Source: Strongylocentrotus purpuratus (Eukaryota > Echinodermata > Echinoidea > Camarodonta > Strongylocentrotidae). Taken from it: a stretch of DNA of 64,000 bases. Both the position numbers and the translations under genes were made by a program. Below the pieces are notes generated by a model, which worked only from the letters and a program-made list of their open reading frames with translations, had not been told where the DNA came from and made no database searches. The stretch is taken from assembly GCF_000002235.5 (NCBI RefSeq), contig NW_022145609.1, forward strand, positions 34,294,630-34,358,629. The letters are read 5' to 3'. Positions 23,906 through 35,251 of this stretch are shown piece after piece. Position 1 is the first letter of the stretch; each line of letters starts with the position of its first letter.

Positions 23906-24154
23906 ATGTCATCATTAAAAAAGAAAATGAAAGATTATGACGTTTTCTGGACGGAGAAAGATACGTCACATACTGTTAATGTGTTTCACCGGGATATTAA
24001 TTTCAGTGTCTTAAAACGCCTCCTCCTACTAATGACAGACCGTTGGGAAATCAGTCGAGACTGGGAAAAAACCCAATTGCAAGACATGCGTGCCACACTC
24101 GGTCTTTCCTGTCAAGATTTGCATTCGTATTTGATTATAATCCCGTGGGAGTAG
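23906..24154 (+). other. Unexplained open frame, 82 codons
   Basis: It reads MSSLKKKMKDYDVFWTEKD and later LLLLMTDRWEISRDWEKTQ. No family is recognised. It overlaps the second half of a direct repeat (TATTAATTTCAGT.TCTTAAA at 23604-23624 and 23996-24016), so it may belong to a small inserted element. Confidence 0.15.
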
Positions 24155-24517
24155 TTATTAAATTCTAGAATGGAATTATTTCTCTCCACCCACTCCAAAT
24201 GAAAAAGATTTAATGAATTACTTGAGTAGGGTTGGAATCAGGTTTGGCTATATATATTATTTTTTAAAGAATAGTAGTCAGATTCAACAATGTAAGCAAA
24301 ATTAATCAGATGAATTGATTAGGAAAAATAGAGATTGTAAACATTCATATAAATCATTGATTCATTGACCGAAGGAATTCAAGAATGTGTAAACCTTGTT
24401 TATATTAGGGAACATCTTCAAAAGGAAGATTGTTTAATACAGAAGAAGAATAATTGCAGGCTGTGACTTGAGAAATATGCTTTTGATTGATTACGGTAAT
24501 TATATATTGGAACTTGC

Positions 24518-24960
24518 AGGACCCGCGGAAATCCGCGGGATCCTAGAGGGGGACGGGGGGTGTAAATAGATATATAGAGACTGTCTAAGTGACCACCAAG
24601 AACTTTATTTGCCATTCAGGCCATTAAGAAATATACATGTTAAGCGTCCCCGCCCGCTTCCTTTTTGGGGGCCGCCTCCTATTTTTTTTTTTGAAATTTT
24701 TTATTTTTTTTTTTTTTTTTTGAAAGAAAAAAAAACAAATGAAAGAAAAAAACATGAAAAGCACTGCTAAAATGTATTTCTGATTTTAAAAAAGAAAAAA
24801 AAAAATTGTCGGCCGCCATCTTGAAAAATAGCCTGAATGTCAGGAAAAATGTACGGAGCGGCCATTTTGAAAGAAAATAAAAAGAAAAAAAAAGGGCCTC
24901 CTCCTTCCCATTTTTCGAAAAAACAGGAAGCTAAACATGTTTTTTTTTAAATTTGGCCTT
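24518..24960. repeat. Interspersed repeat 'R1', copy 3, inverted
   Basis: Inverse of the copies at 1-362 and 14242-14580. It starts GGACCCGCGGAAATCCGCGGG, then CCAAGAACTTTATTTGCC, TTAAGCGTCCCCGCCCGC, poly-T/poly-A tracts, and ends ATTTGGCCTTA. It is the longest copy in the window and includes the GCGGCCATTTTGAAA part seen in copy 2. Confidence 0.85.
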
Positions 24961-25017
24961 ATATAAAAATTAAAAAAACGATCCAACTGTACCGGTAGTT
25001 ATTCTTTAAGCCACTGG

Positions 25018-25232
25018 AACTGCGTAGAGTTCCGTAGTGTGACTACGCAGAAATTAGGCTGCGTATTAATGGGGAAATAGTCCCTGCGTAGGTTATGCGT
25101 AGGCTGGCGAAAAAAATTAAACAGGTTGAATTGTTTTCGTTCATCTTGCGTACCCCTTTCCGTCCCTCAGCATATAGTAACGTAGGCCAGCGTAGTTGTT
25201 ACGCAACACTACGCAACTCTACGTATTGACCC
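25018..25232. mobile_element. Hairpin MITE with TGCGTAGAGTT termini
   Basis: The left arm TGCGTAGAGTTCCGTAGTG is inverted at the right as ACACTACGCAACTCTACGT. Extra TACGC/GCGTA units lie inside. Target duplication is not clear. Confidence 0.75.
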
Positions 25233-25299
25233 CACGCCAATAAGTGACCCGCAAGTGTCACAAATAAAGTATTAAAAATATGCTCATCTGACCCTAAAC

Positions 25300-25503
25300 G
25301 CCTAAAACCCCCGACCTTTCGGGGGTTTATGGCCCCTTGAAACCCGTGGACCCCACGCCTATATTATATATACACTCAACTCGCTGCGATCTGATCTCTC
25401 CCCCCCCCCCCAACTTTGAAAAACGTAACCCCCGAGCTTTTGGGGGTTTATGGCCCCTTGAAACCCGTGGACCCCACGCCTATATTATATATACACTCAA
25501 TTC
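25300..25503. repeat. Direct duplication of about 122 bp
   Basis: The block GGGGGTTTATGGCCCCTTGA through CTATATTATATATACACTCA occurs at 25320 and again at 25442. Each copy is preceded by a small CCCCCGA..TCGGGGG or CCCCCGA..TTGGGGG hairpin. Confidence 0.9.
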
Positions 25504-25515
25504 AGGACCCGCGGA

Positions 25516-26478
25516 AAAAAAAAAATTAAGTTTTTCATTTCGGGGGCTCCATTTCAAATTTTAGGGAAATTTTCGGGGGCTCTTTTTTCTGGGGCTACTT
25601 TTTCATTAATTCATATAAGGATAGGCCTACACTTTGTTGAGATTTGTTTAGTAGGCTATTAGGTTTCAGGCTTCCTACTTCATAATTGCCTATTTAAAAA
25701 AAAAAACATTTTTCTAGTTCAATAACTAAGTTTTCATGCATTGATTTGATGCAAGAACTGTAACATAATAGACCCTAGATTGTGATTATTTCTGACCATG
25801 AATTTCGATAATCATTTTTCAAAGTAAAATTTTCACAGGAAAATCAAACAGTCTTTTAAAAACGTAGACATTAGAGTCTAGTAATACTTTTACTAATTCT
25901 AAGCTCAGGTTTCGTAAATCTATTCACGAAACTATATTGAAATCGCGGCAATAATGATGCAAACCAACAGATAACAATTTCAAAGTGTCAAATCTCTTCG
26001 ACTCGAATTCAACTCACACACTGCTGCATAACTGCAGCGTAACTCAGCTCATCTCACACACACTACACAGTGGCAATGCACTATTGTATGCGTGTCAGTT
26101 ACGGTGATTTTGTCTGATTTTCTTTACTTTGAAGAAATGATTATCAAAATTACGTAAACATGGCGAGAACATCACAAAATAGGCTTTAATTTCATACCTC
26201 TATTTATGGAAACTTTATAATATTGCAGCAATCGTGAATTCGTGATGGAAATTGATTGCAGTTTCGCGATGTTTAGTGGTTCATGGTCTAGATTCAGCTT
26301 CTACCAAAACAAAATCGACCGCCAAAAACTCGAGCCCTACGCTCCGTCTCGATCTCGCAACTGCGAAAATGTACGTGTTTTGGCGTACTTGCGTGCGACA
26401 TGGTAAGCCAGGTAAGGTATGGAATATGGTTCGAGTTTTTTTACGACCGATTTTTGTGTATACAATTTTATACGGATA
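25516..26478. mobile_element. hAT element copy 2, truncated at both ends
   Basis: From AAATTAAGTTTTTCATTTCG to TACAATTTTATACGGA it matches 2352-3392 in the same orientation with few differences. It lacks the 77-bp hairpin found in copy 1 and has about 45 extra bases near 25940-25985. The left end abuts GGACCCGCGG of the neighbouring repeat, and the right end breaks into unrelated GC-rich sequence, so no terminal duplication can be scored. Confidence 0.88.
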
Positions 26479-26800
26479 GTCATCGGTCGTGTGTCTACGG
26501 ATGCAATGTTGAATATCCATGAGGTATCTCTGTCGTCACGCATATCCTGCATTATGCATGTCGCGTCTGTTTCCGCCCTGGACGTCGACACGGAGGAGGA
26601 CCTCGGGCGGAGTATAGCCAATTCGACAGAGTAGACTCTCCCGCGGACGACGGCACCGGGCACGGGTACCCAGAGGGCAGGGTTCAGGAGGAGATAGCCG
26701 CACCAACTTGGGTCGGCGATCTCATTAAAAAACAATAGAATACAAAGGCCGGCGGAGACGTCATGCCCCCCCCCCCCGCGGAGCCTTAGCGTATTACTAT
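26479..26800. other. GC-rich block of unknown origin
   Basis: This block of about 300 bp (for example CCCTGGACGTCGACACGGAG) is much richer in G+C than the surrounding intron. It has open frames on both strands but no motif I recognise. It abuts the broken end of hAT copy 2 and a C run at 26767-26777. It may be captured host sequence or the interior of a longer hAT relative. Confidence 0.35.
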
Positions 26801-26906
26801 TATAGATAATGCTATTCAAGAGATAATTAAAACACATTTGACATTTACAGAGGGAAGGCCAATTTAAATAACTATGTATTGCTCCAGTAGGCAGGGAATT
26901 TTTTAA

Positions 26907-26996
26907 CCCCCCCCCCTTTTTTTTTTTTTTTTTGGGGGGGGGGGGCGATGGCTCCATATCTCAAAATACATGCCCCTCCCCCCCCCCCCCCCCCCC
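26907..26996. repeat. Homopolymer cluster C-T-G-C
   Basis: Adjacent runs of C, T and G (26909-26946) and a C run of about 25 (26971-26996). The proline/lysine-rich frame here is an artefact. Confidence 0.95.
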
Positions 26997-27665
26997 TGCC
27001 ATGAAACTTAGCAGTGACACTTACTTTGCCATCAATGGTAACTTCCAGGCTAACCTTGACTTGATTGGCTGTGGAGTGATGTTGCCATGGTAGTTAATAT
27101 AGAGGGCAATGTTACTATCAGTAGTAAGCAACATAACCCTGGTATACATGAATCTTCCAAGAATGCATCTATTTTTGGCTCCCCTGACTGTCTGCATGAA
27201 TTCTTCAAAGAAGATGCATCACCGCCACCCGGAGCGTAAAATGTATGAATTTAAAATACAGTTGTACATGTAGCTTGATATATACAGAGTGTGAATGATA
27301 GAGCTATGGAAAGTAGGTGTATAATCACCCAGACCCTAGGGCCCGTTGTTGAATGTTTGATGAACCGGTCTGACCCATTTTCAACTCCACGGAACGAAGA
27401 AAGATGAGCGGGGAATGACGAGGTACGGGTCATAATACGGTGCCTCGTCGGGGCATTAGCGCCATCAAATTTAACCTGGAAACCCGCAAGGGGTCAGAAC
27501 GTGGGACTAATTCATCTTGTGATGTTATACCGGTCCTCCATGTATACTGGCTGTTGAGAGCGAGAAGGAAGTTAACCCACAAACGATAATGCAGAGTTAA
27601 TTAATAAATGCCCTTCCTGCTCTAAAGAGATGAATTGCATCCTAGGTCTCATTACTCTATACATG
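26997..27665. other. Intron 2 sequence, nothing recognised
   Basis: No splice-bounded frame, tandem repeat or inverted ends seen. Confidence 0.45.
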
Positions 27666-27667
27666 TA

Positions 27668-27945
27668 GGCCTGTCGTCATCAGCTCGAGTTAGACAAATA
27701 ACCCGCTATTTTCAGACCTGGGATATTATCCCGAAGCTCATAATTGCGTCTTCACCAGACCGATACGCACATCACAAACTAGCTCGGACAAGCGCAAATT
27801 AGCCTGATTTATCCTAAATAGTGTGATATTTTGAAAACGAGACTAATATTTCTTGGGATATTTTCTTGACCAAATATCCCGCTAATTGGAACTGCGGGCT
27901 GATAAAGGTGCTAATTAACTGGTTAATTTTCGATGTTGAATACAA
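27668..27945. mobile_element. GGCCTGTCTTCATCAGCTC MITE, copy B, right end missing
   Basis: It starts GGCCTGTCGTCATCAGCTC after TA and follows copy C through CTTGGGATATTTTCTTGACC and GCGGGCTGATAAAGG. It then loses similarity before the expected right terminus. Confidence 0.82.
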
Positions 27946-29880
27946 GATCATTCTCTACTTGCTGACTCAAAATGTAATTTGATATATTGTGCCTTCTCAT
28001 GCTTATCCCCTTTCTAATTTGCATTTCTCTTTCCTCATCTTCTTCTCAACCCCACATGCAGCTCACCATTTAGTATTATTTCTGTACCCCCGATCTGTCA
28101 CTTCTTGTTTGGCATTGTCTACTCATTGTATTATGACCGTGTTCTTCAATCTTTGTCATGTAAAGCATTGTCTTGTCCTGTTCTCGTCTCTGTTGGCATC
28201 CTCCTTGTTATACATGTATCTCTATTTTGTAGTTCCTTTTGTAGTTTTGACTTGTTAATTTAATCACTCATTATTCCTAAGTATGATTTGAGGTGTTCAC
28301 ACTTGCACAAGCATTGCTTTTTATGGACCCTTCTGTTTCCAATATGTACATGTATTTCTACATTTGTTGTAAATGTTTATAAATGATTTGTAATGTTTTG
28401 TTTGAAACAAACATTGAAGAAAGCAGATGAAGATGAGCTGATGAAGACTGGCCTTATGGCATGCCATAAGAAAGTCATTAAGCGCTGTCAGCTGAAGGAC
28501 ATTAATATCGCAGCATGATGTATACGTGTGTACGTGTATCCCTAGGTCATGCTTTGCAATAACTTGGGCTTTAGATTTGTAATGAGAAGTGCACATGCTC
28601 CCATATGGCCAAAATGCATATTGCTCTGTTTAAAGGTAGAGTCATGTATATGTACTAATCATCCACTTGCGTTTTTAAAGAAACAAATTTAAGTTACAGG
28701 AAACTATTGAGTTTGTATCACTTCTGGATAGTTTTGTCAGTGAGGTTTCAGAGTCATCAAATAATAACAAATTGAAAATCAGAAAGAGCAGAGATAGTAC
28801 GATATTGGAATGCACACACATAAACATGCATGCTATCAACATTTTCGCTTTAACTATTTCTAGTCACATTTGGCAATCAGAGCATTTTAAGAGCAATATT
28901 TTTCATGTGACATTGTTTTTATCATTTTTTTAATAAAAATGATCTGGACACTTCACAGCTAATTAGGCACCTCTCTAGATCTCATCCTTGCAATCCTTTC
29001 TTTAACCTCTGGGTACTTTAATTATATTGCATGTAACAAAGACCCATATACATGTAGATTTTGTTAAAATAAGAGTAACATGTTGTATTGACAGTGTTAA
29101 AGTGCTTCATCTTAAGTAGATGTGGACTAACTGCTAAATTCAGAGTTTCAGCTTTGTTGAATTTGCCAGAGGGGTTGAGGGTACACAGGAGGGAGAAATT
29201 CTCCCCTATGAGCTACCTGCAATTCATAGGACTGTTGTTTGCTAGTAACTGGTCCACCCCTCACCCCCTTGAAAATTCCTAATTTGGCTACACCCAGATA
29301 CAACACATAATTCTACTATCTTTGGCTAAGAACTATTAAATACATCCCTCACTATTTTCTATTCTGTTTACGCCCCTGATACGACTCCTCCAAATTATTC
29401 TGGAGGGGCCCTTTACAAGTGATCCGGGTACGAGTATGCCAGCCTGATGTGAAATTCATGAACCTCGGCGGGAATGTATGGAACAGTAATGGGAAGCAAT
29501 GTGGCTGAATTGAGGAGCGCAGGCACGAGATAGTGATCGTGATGGACGGGGATGAGGGGCTGTGCTGACAGCTTTAAATATAGCCTCAATCTTGCGGCGC
29601 CCTCACAGAGGCAAGATGACTACATCAGGTGGAAATAGAAGAATGTGGCATTTGTAATCTGCTGAATGTATTCTCATTTATAGTGGGTACGTGTTATGAT
29701 TTGGGTGAATGTTGAAAGCGAGCAGGGGAAAGAGTGTGAGGGAAAAGGAGGATTGGGTCTGGGAAGTATTAGATGAAACAAAAAATGATGGAGATTCAGA
29801 GGGATTGATGCCAAAGGGGTTTAGATAACGAACAGACAGACAGAGAGACGGACAGAAATAATGTTTACAGAGGTTATGAA
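27946..29880. other. Intron 2 sequence, nothing recognised
   Basis: AT-rich with several ACATGTA motifs. No transposon ends or exons could be supported. Confidence 0.45.
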
Positions 29881-29898
29881 AGGAGTGATAGACAGGAG

Positions 29899-30112
29899 AG
29901 GGGGGGGGGGGGGGGGGGGAGAGAGAGAGAGAGAGAGAGAGAAAGGGGGGGGGGACATACATGTACATATAGTGAGAGATAAAGAGAGAAAGCAAATGTG
30001 TGGGAGAAGATTATAGAGGGAGAGAGATACATAGAGAATGAGATGATGGAGGGAGAAAGAGATATAAAACATGAGAAAGATAGAGAGAAGAAAGAAAAAC
30101 AAAAAGTAAGAA
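29899..30112. repeat. G run followed by (GA)n and degenerate purine tract
   Basis: About 19 G, then (GA)n to 29941, a second G run, and a long AG-rich region. The leucine/serine-rich minus-strand frames across it are artefacts. Confidence 0.95.
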
Positions 30113-30905
30113 AGGAAGAAGGAAACCATCAGATGAGGCTTTCCTGCTTGATGGATTGGATGAAGTGCAATCTTTGACGGGAGAAATATTATCAGCCTTG
30201 AGAAATGTGTCTTTCCATTATCTGCCATCTTCAAGCCGTACTTTTAGCCTCTCTCCACTACAAGCTGGCAATTTGATATAGCTGTACGCACTACGCAGCT
30301 AAATCAGAACTGTCCTAACCATTTCGTTCATGAACATTTGTACTTTCCAATCAGATAGTGTAGAGAGATGAATCAGATCTAGGCCACTCACCAATGTTCT
30401 AAAGTTTAATGAGAAAAAACTATCCACCTTTTTAAAGGTTCGATAAAATTGTTTTGATCTTCGGAAGTAAGACTATGTACATGTATGTATATGGGTGGTG
30501 GCAATTCAATGGAATTCCTCTGAAATATTGTCTTTTGTCTAGGCTCGATGGGTCGACAATCATACTCACTAGGGACACCATTGCGCCCCAAATCTAAGTC
30601 TGGACCCCTAAAATTGCAAAACTTTTATACCCGTCATGTATACAGATTCTAAAAAGTCAGATCCGGTCGCCCCTTGTAAAAAAGTTAGTAAAGAGTCCTC
30701 CTTTACCCCTTCCAAATTATAAATTTTTTGATAGATCTCTTTGATTTCCTAAATGATTCACACATCTGTTTCTTTCATTGTTTCAGTCAAAGCTACTTGT
30801 TATTGGACATGAATCCTCTTATCAAAATTACCAAATCCAAGTAGTTTCCTGCCACCTTTATTGTGAAATAGGAAACCACTCATTGGATGTGCGTGCACAC
30901 ACTTA

Positions 30906-31085
30906 AAGTTAACAACAGAATTATTCATATACATTGTACATTTGATGTGTGTTTTTTCTTCGTAACTCAGGAATAAAAGGTGAATTGATTGAATACTTTG
31001 TCAAGTATGCTTTAGTATGCCATACTCTCTAGAAACATACAGTGTAAATAAGGACAAATCAATTTTTTACATAATTGAAAATTAC
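30906..31085. mobile_element. CAGTTAACAACTAAATTATT MITE, copy 2, incomplete
   Basis: GTTAACAACAGAATTATTCAT at the left and internal CGTAACTCAGGAATAAAAGG and GGACAAATCAATTTTTTACA match the copy at 56415. The right terminus is lost in an (AT)n run at 31100-31123. Confidence 0.7.
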
Positions 31086-31099
31086 AAAACTTGCTAAGG

Positions 31100-31123
31100 A
31101 TATATATATATATATATATATAT
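31100..31123. repeat. (AT)n microsatellite
   Basis: About 12 AT dinucleotides. Confidence 0.97.
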
Positions 31124-31692
31124 AAAACTAAAAGTAAGTTGTAAGTTAAGTAACTGTACATGTGTGTGGAGATTCTAAGGAGGTAAAAATAAGACACTGA
31201 TATAAGACGTAATTAACTGCTACTGTGTGGAGTACTTTAGATGGTTTCCTATTTTCACAATAATGTATTATATTTATTTCAACCTTATTATTTCCTCCTT
31301 CTTTTGAGGGGAGGGGGCAAACATTGTACATCTAATTATGATTAAAGACTGTTGTCATAGTGACAAACTGTTGGAACCTTCCTTTTCTCCAGGTGACCTT
31401 TTGATTGAATAGTTGCATCTAAAATAAGCAGTTTGTTTTTCAACTTCATATAATTAGGACCAAGTACTCAAGATATCCATTTTTTGTTTGGAGCTGTGTT
31501 TCAGTACAACTCATTATGCTAAAGGCTTTAGAAATTAAGACCTTTGACATTTTGATGACCTTACTTCCTCTTCAGAAATAACAAGTACAGGGCAGTCTTA
31601 TCTGATTCGTTTATCTTTTTGCTGAAGGTTAAACATTTAGTTTTGAAGACAATTCATATTATTTTACTCCTTTCCTTTCTTTCTCTTTCCAG

Positions 31693-31884
31693 AAATTACG
31701 ACTGCAGTGCAGTTCATGTGCGGTGATCTCCAGCTCCGGTCAGCTTCTTAATAGCAGCGCTGGTGCGCAGATTGACACATACCCTTGTGTCCTGCGCATG
31801 AACAGCGCCCCCACCAGTTCATATGAGAAGGATGTAGGCTCTAAGACAACAGTCAGGGTCATGGGTCACGTCAATCTATTAAAG
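31693..31884 (+). CDS. Sialyltransferase exon 3: sialylmotif L
   Basis: Starts after TTTCTCTTTCCAG, ends TTAAAG|GTAAAG, 64 codons, both junctions phase 0. It encodes [17 protein letters not shown], the [18 protein letters not shown] core and [15 protein letters not shown]. This is the sialylmotif L that binds CMP-sialic acid, with its conserved disulfide cysteine (Cys392 in the model) and the RMN-APT signature. The form C-x-x-CA-V/L-x-S-S/N-SG followed by ID-x-x-x-C-V-x-RMN-AP is that of the ST6GalNAc III-VI subfamily, which adds alpha-2,6 sialic acid to GalNAc in already sialylated glycans. I recognise the subfamily but not which ortholog. Confidence 0.95.
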
Positions 31885-32484
31885 GTAAAGAGGGTTTTTT
31901 TTAATCGCTATTTATCATTTTAGTATGGGTAACCGTTCTTGGATAAAATGTGATGAGAGAAATGTTTTGAAATGAATTCTGGATTAGATGCTGCTTATAA
32001 GTATCGGCTTGCATGGTGATGTAGATATACAGTAGGCTTGCGGTTGCACCATGTGAGAGAGAGGGGGGATTGGGAGTCCTGAAAAGGACTGACGACGGAT
32101 AGTCAACCTGCTCGAAACGTCGATCCACTCCTACCACCCATCTTCTCCAACCGGCGCTATAGTTCTTCTTAGAACTCTAAGCTAAGAAAGAAAACCAACA
32201 GTCTTTTTCAACACTAGCAACAGTCCTTTTCAGAACTACACACCCTCAAGAAAGAAAGATTACCACGATTCCTTTTCAGGACTCCCCAATCCTCCCCCTC
32301 GTTCACATGGTGCCACCGCAAGCCTGTATGAATTTTGGATTGTTCACCTTCAGGTTTAATTGATTACTTTCTTTATAATGCCGTCATCAATTTGATCATT
32401 GGTAATGTCGTTTTTAATCATAATCTATGCGGGAGCTATCATCATTATTGAAACTAATAACCCTTTCCTGCTTGTGATCCCTAG
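31885..32484 (+). other. Intron 3, 600 bp, about half of it a hairpin MITE
   Basis: Donor AAG|GTAAAG and acceptor TGATCCCTAG, phase 0. The middle 290 bp are a long inverted-repeat element described separately. Confidence 0.93.
32035..32324. mobile_element. Long-hairpin MITE in intron 3, about 290 bp
   Basis: The left arm GGCTTGCGGTTGCACCATGT...GGGAGTCCTGAAAAGGA is matched by the inverse right arm TCCTTTTCAGGACTCCC...ACATGGTGCCACCGCAAGCC over about 55 bases. AGTCCTTTTCAG-type units recur inside. TA lies just outside the left end and TGTA outside the right, so a TA target is likely but not clean. Confidence 0.88.
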
Positions 32485-32717
32485 GTCAACCAGAGCAACA
32501 CAGAGCAGATGGAGATCTTCATTAACAAGACAACGAGAACCGAGATGCTGGTCATTCCTTGGCTCTACACTACCCGCATCAACAAGAGACGGGACAAGCA
32601 CTACAACATCGCTAAGAACTTCTCCAAGGTCTACCCGGACACAGAGTTCTACGTCCTATCCTCAGGGAAGATGATCTCAGCGGAGAGCATCTTCCAGCGG
32701 GAGACGGGCATCACAAG
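32485..32717 (+). CDS. Sialyltransferase exon 4: linker between motifs L and S
   Basis: Begins GTCAACCAGAGC after CCCTAG (phase 0) and ends ATCACAAG|GTGGGT, leaving two bases (phase 2). 77 full codons. It encodes VNQSNTEQMEIFINKTTRTE, the PWLYTTRINKRRDKHYN segment, NFSKVYPDTEFYVLSSGKM and IFQRETG. In ST6GalNAc III-VI the same place carries a hydrophobic strand with W/G-P, YxxL-x-x-x and FxxETG just before the S motif; the FQRETGITRK join to the next exon follows that pattern. The sequence is GC-rich with strong codon bias, unlike the flanks. It has sequons at NQS, NKT and NFS. Confidence 0.95.
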
Positions 32718-33320
32718 GTGGGTTTAGAGAGGACCGAAAAAAAAGAGATCGCGTCTACTTCAAGGTAGTCTGTCCCTTTTGCTAGCTGAAAATATAAAAC
32801 TATGTCAATCCTGTGGTAAACGAGAGATGATACCAATTAAAAACTCCTCTTAAAAGATTAGAACTAGTAATTGCCTCTATGTGGAATTATATCGACCATC
32901 AGAGAAAAATATGCAAAGAAGCTAGTCTGATTTTCAGACACCTGAACAGCGTAGTCGTACGATTTGTGATGTGTTAAACGTTTAAATTTAATAGACTCAT
33001 AATACCTGCAAAGTCCTACAGAATTTGATATTGGCTGCAAAAGGGATACACTACCTGTAAGTAGATTAGTGAAATTTAGTGGCTTGTAAAGAAGCATTTG
33101 GAATGCGTTGGTGATATTGTTGAATCTTAAAGACAGGGTATTTTAATACCCACATCGCTACTACTGCTGTAATGAATTTTCAGTTGCGCCATCTTTAGGT
33201 GGAGGTGTACATAGAGCAATTTCCACTCCCTGTACTCAAATTTCATCAGTTGGTGATGCATGGTTGGACATGGCTGTCAACACATTGGGCATTCTGAGCA
33301 GCAGATGGCAGTATATACAT

Positions 33321-33432
33321 ACAAATATCAACTAAATTATTCATACCCTTAACACCAAGTTTTGTTAACTTTTAAGTAAGTGAAGAATTGATTTGTCCCC
33401 AAATGGGAGCCTCAGAAATTGTGCATATACTT
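33321..33432. mobile_element. CAGTTAACAACTAAATTATT MITE, copy 3, fragment
   Basis: Carries TCAACTAAATTATTCATACCC and AAGTGAAGAATTGATTTGTCC, matching one end of the family. The other terminus is not found. Confidence 0.65.
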
Positions 33433-34079
33433 TCATCAACTCATCTTGGTGCTACAGATGAATTTTGAGATCACTTTCTAGGGGCTTGCAAATCCTTAAT
33501 ACTAAAAGGGGCATTAAATTGTTTGTTTGTAAAAACTTTTTTGGAAAGTTTCAAGCAGTGTTCATTGTTGAGGGAATCTAGAGATACGTCATTTGCCTCC
33601 GTTTTGTTTCTTTGTTCTTCATCTTTCTAGGGAATTCACATGTAAAACCCAATTTTCATAATTATCGAAAAATTTCATTTAGCAGAAAGCATTTCAACCC
33701 ACACTAGCTTTGTTTTGACAAAAACAACTTCTTTCTCAATATTAATATCTTTCAGTCTAATGCACTATAGATGTATTGCTTTTACGTCATTCCTTGCTTC
33801 TATGTGTTTTGTCTTCCATATGAAATTGATTCCGCCTTGTGTTTAGTACTCAAGCAATATGGCTGTATTGGATTCCGAGTTTTGGATGTGGTTTCCATGG
33901 AAACCGCAACATGAGAACGTCCATTGATTATTGCCTTGGTGTTTCAGAAGTGCATTTGTTAAAGCAGAAGGAGAAAGCTGATGATTATAAATGGAGATAA
34001 TAGAAGGAAGACGCTATGGGATTTTCTTGACATTTTACAAGAAATTGGATATCATTTTTAGCTCAGGAAGAGTTCTGAA

Positions 34080-34452
34080 GCAAAGAGATCATTCTGACAT
34101 TAAGAATAATAAGGGCACTGCAGCAAGCCATGTGCTTTGTATTTTATAAGAAATATCAGTTAATTATTTCAGATAAAATGATATTTTGACGTAAAACTGA
34201 TCATTCTGACATTAAAATATATTAACCAGTTCCACTGCAATGTTTGTTCAAGAAGCATGTTGTGTAAGAGATTAAATGAATTTGTTGGTTAGAATTTTGA
34301 GGAAAATAATTCATTCTCAATTTCTTGTCATATTGAAAGAAATTGTCACTGCAAACTTGAGCCAGAAAATGAGAAGAGGTTTGAAAGAAAGGAAAAACTT
34401 CTTTCAGCTTGAGTAGCATTTTGAAGCAAAACAGATCATTCTGACATTGAAA
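34080..34452. repeat. Diverged repeat with GATCATTCTGACATT units
   Basis: GATCATTCTGACATT(A/G)A occurs at about 34087, 34199 and 34435, each preceded by an AAG/AAAC-rich segment. It suggests an old tandem duplication with a unit of about 113 bp, the middle one lost or diverged. Confidence 0.55.
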
Positions 34453-35012
34453 TGAAATCAACCTTACAAGTTGCTCACAGTTCCTCCCCGTTCATTTATT
34501 AGAACCAATCATGAAAAATACCTGGAGATTGTTTTCATTACCTTATTGGTAGGATTAAAAGCAAATATTGCTGAAACGCATTCCACGAATCAGAACTGAT
34601 GACTGTGAGGCAATGTTAACATTAAAAAAAACTTTTAAGAAAAACTTCAGATTTGGGAGATGTACAACAGAAAAGATATGAATTATGAACATCTTCAGAA
34701 ATTATTTGCCAGAGGTTTATCCTAAGAAAATAGATCATACTTCCCCACCCTTTGGCTTTTTAAGGATAAGTTACGCCGATATTCTGGATTGTAATGCTTA
34801 TTCATTTGAATATAAATTCACAGGTTTCCTATTTTAGCTTTCCTCTTCTACAGGCTAAAGTGTCATTTTTAAAAGTCTTTGCAGGTTTAAGTGATTGGAC
34901 GCATGTGCTACTATTTAATCATCACAAATCCTGCCATATGGCAATTATGGATTAAGACGACTTGGTTCTTCCCTCAGTTGTGCTCTCTTTTACTCTCTCT
35001 CCAGCTCTTACC

Positions 35013-35016
<4 letters not shown>
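34453..35016. other. Intron 4 sequence, nothing recognised
   Basis: AT-rich, no features supported. Confidence 0.45.
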
Positions 35017-35048
<32 letters not shown>

Positions 35049-35218
35049 TTTCCCTCGGTTCTCTCTTCCCATCCTAGTCGATCCTACATGTCTGTTATCA
35101 TGAAGGAATATCACATTGCACAAAAAGCTGCTTCCTCTATTGTATCCCTGCTTTTTGCCTCTCTTTGGTTTTTCTTCTCCCTCTCTCCCTCTCTCTCTTT
35201 CTATCTCTTTGTTTTTCT

Positions 35219-35251
<33 letters not shown>

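Larger units (their letters stand above)
20221..24517. other. Intron 2 sequence, mostly unassigned
   Basis: Holds runs of ACATGTACATGTAC near 20547-20585, and a repeated pair ATCATCATAATATTCC (21182-21200 and 21337-21352) in a diverged duplication of about 150 bp. Two unexplained open frames are described separately. A TTAAAGGGGAAGTGCACCC at 23620 resembles a TTAA element end without a visible partner. Confidence 0.45.
18310..31692 (+). other. Intron 2, 13.4 kb
   Basis: GTAAAT donor; TTTCTCTTTCCAG acceptor. It joins stem to catalytic domain in phase 0. Its contents are listed separately: a TTAA MITE, a 61-bp minisatellite, repeat R1 copy 3, a TGCGTAG hairpin element, a truncated hAT copy, G/C homopolymers, a truncated TA MITE and GA/AT microsatellites. 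Reading through from exon 2 meets a stop at 18433-18435. Confidence 0.85.

Noticed and set aside
26337-26957. 206-codon minus-strand frame
   Set aside because: It joins hAT sequence, a GC-rich block and homopolymers; the Lys/Pro/Gly runs show it is not a protein.
29678-30234. Two minus-strand frames rich in Leu, Ser and Pro
   Set aside because: They run through the G and GA tracts and have no conserved motif.
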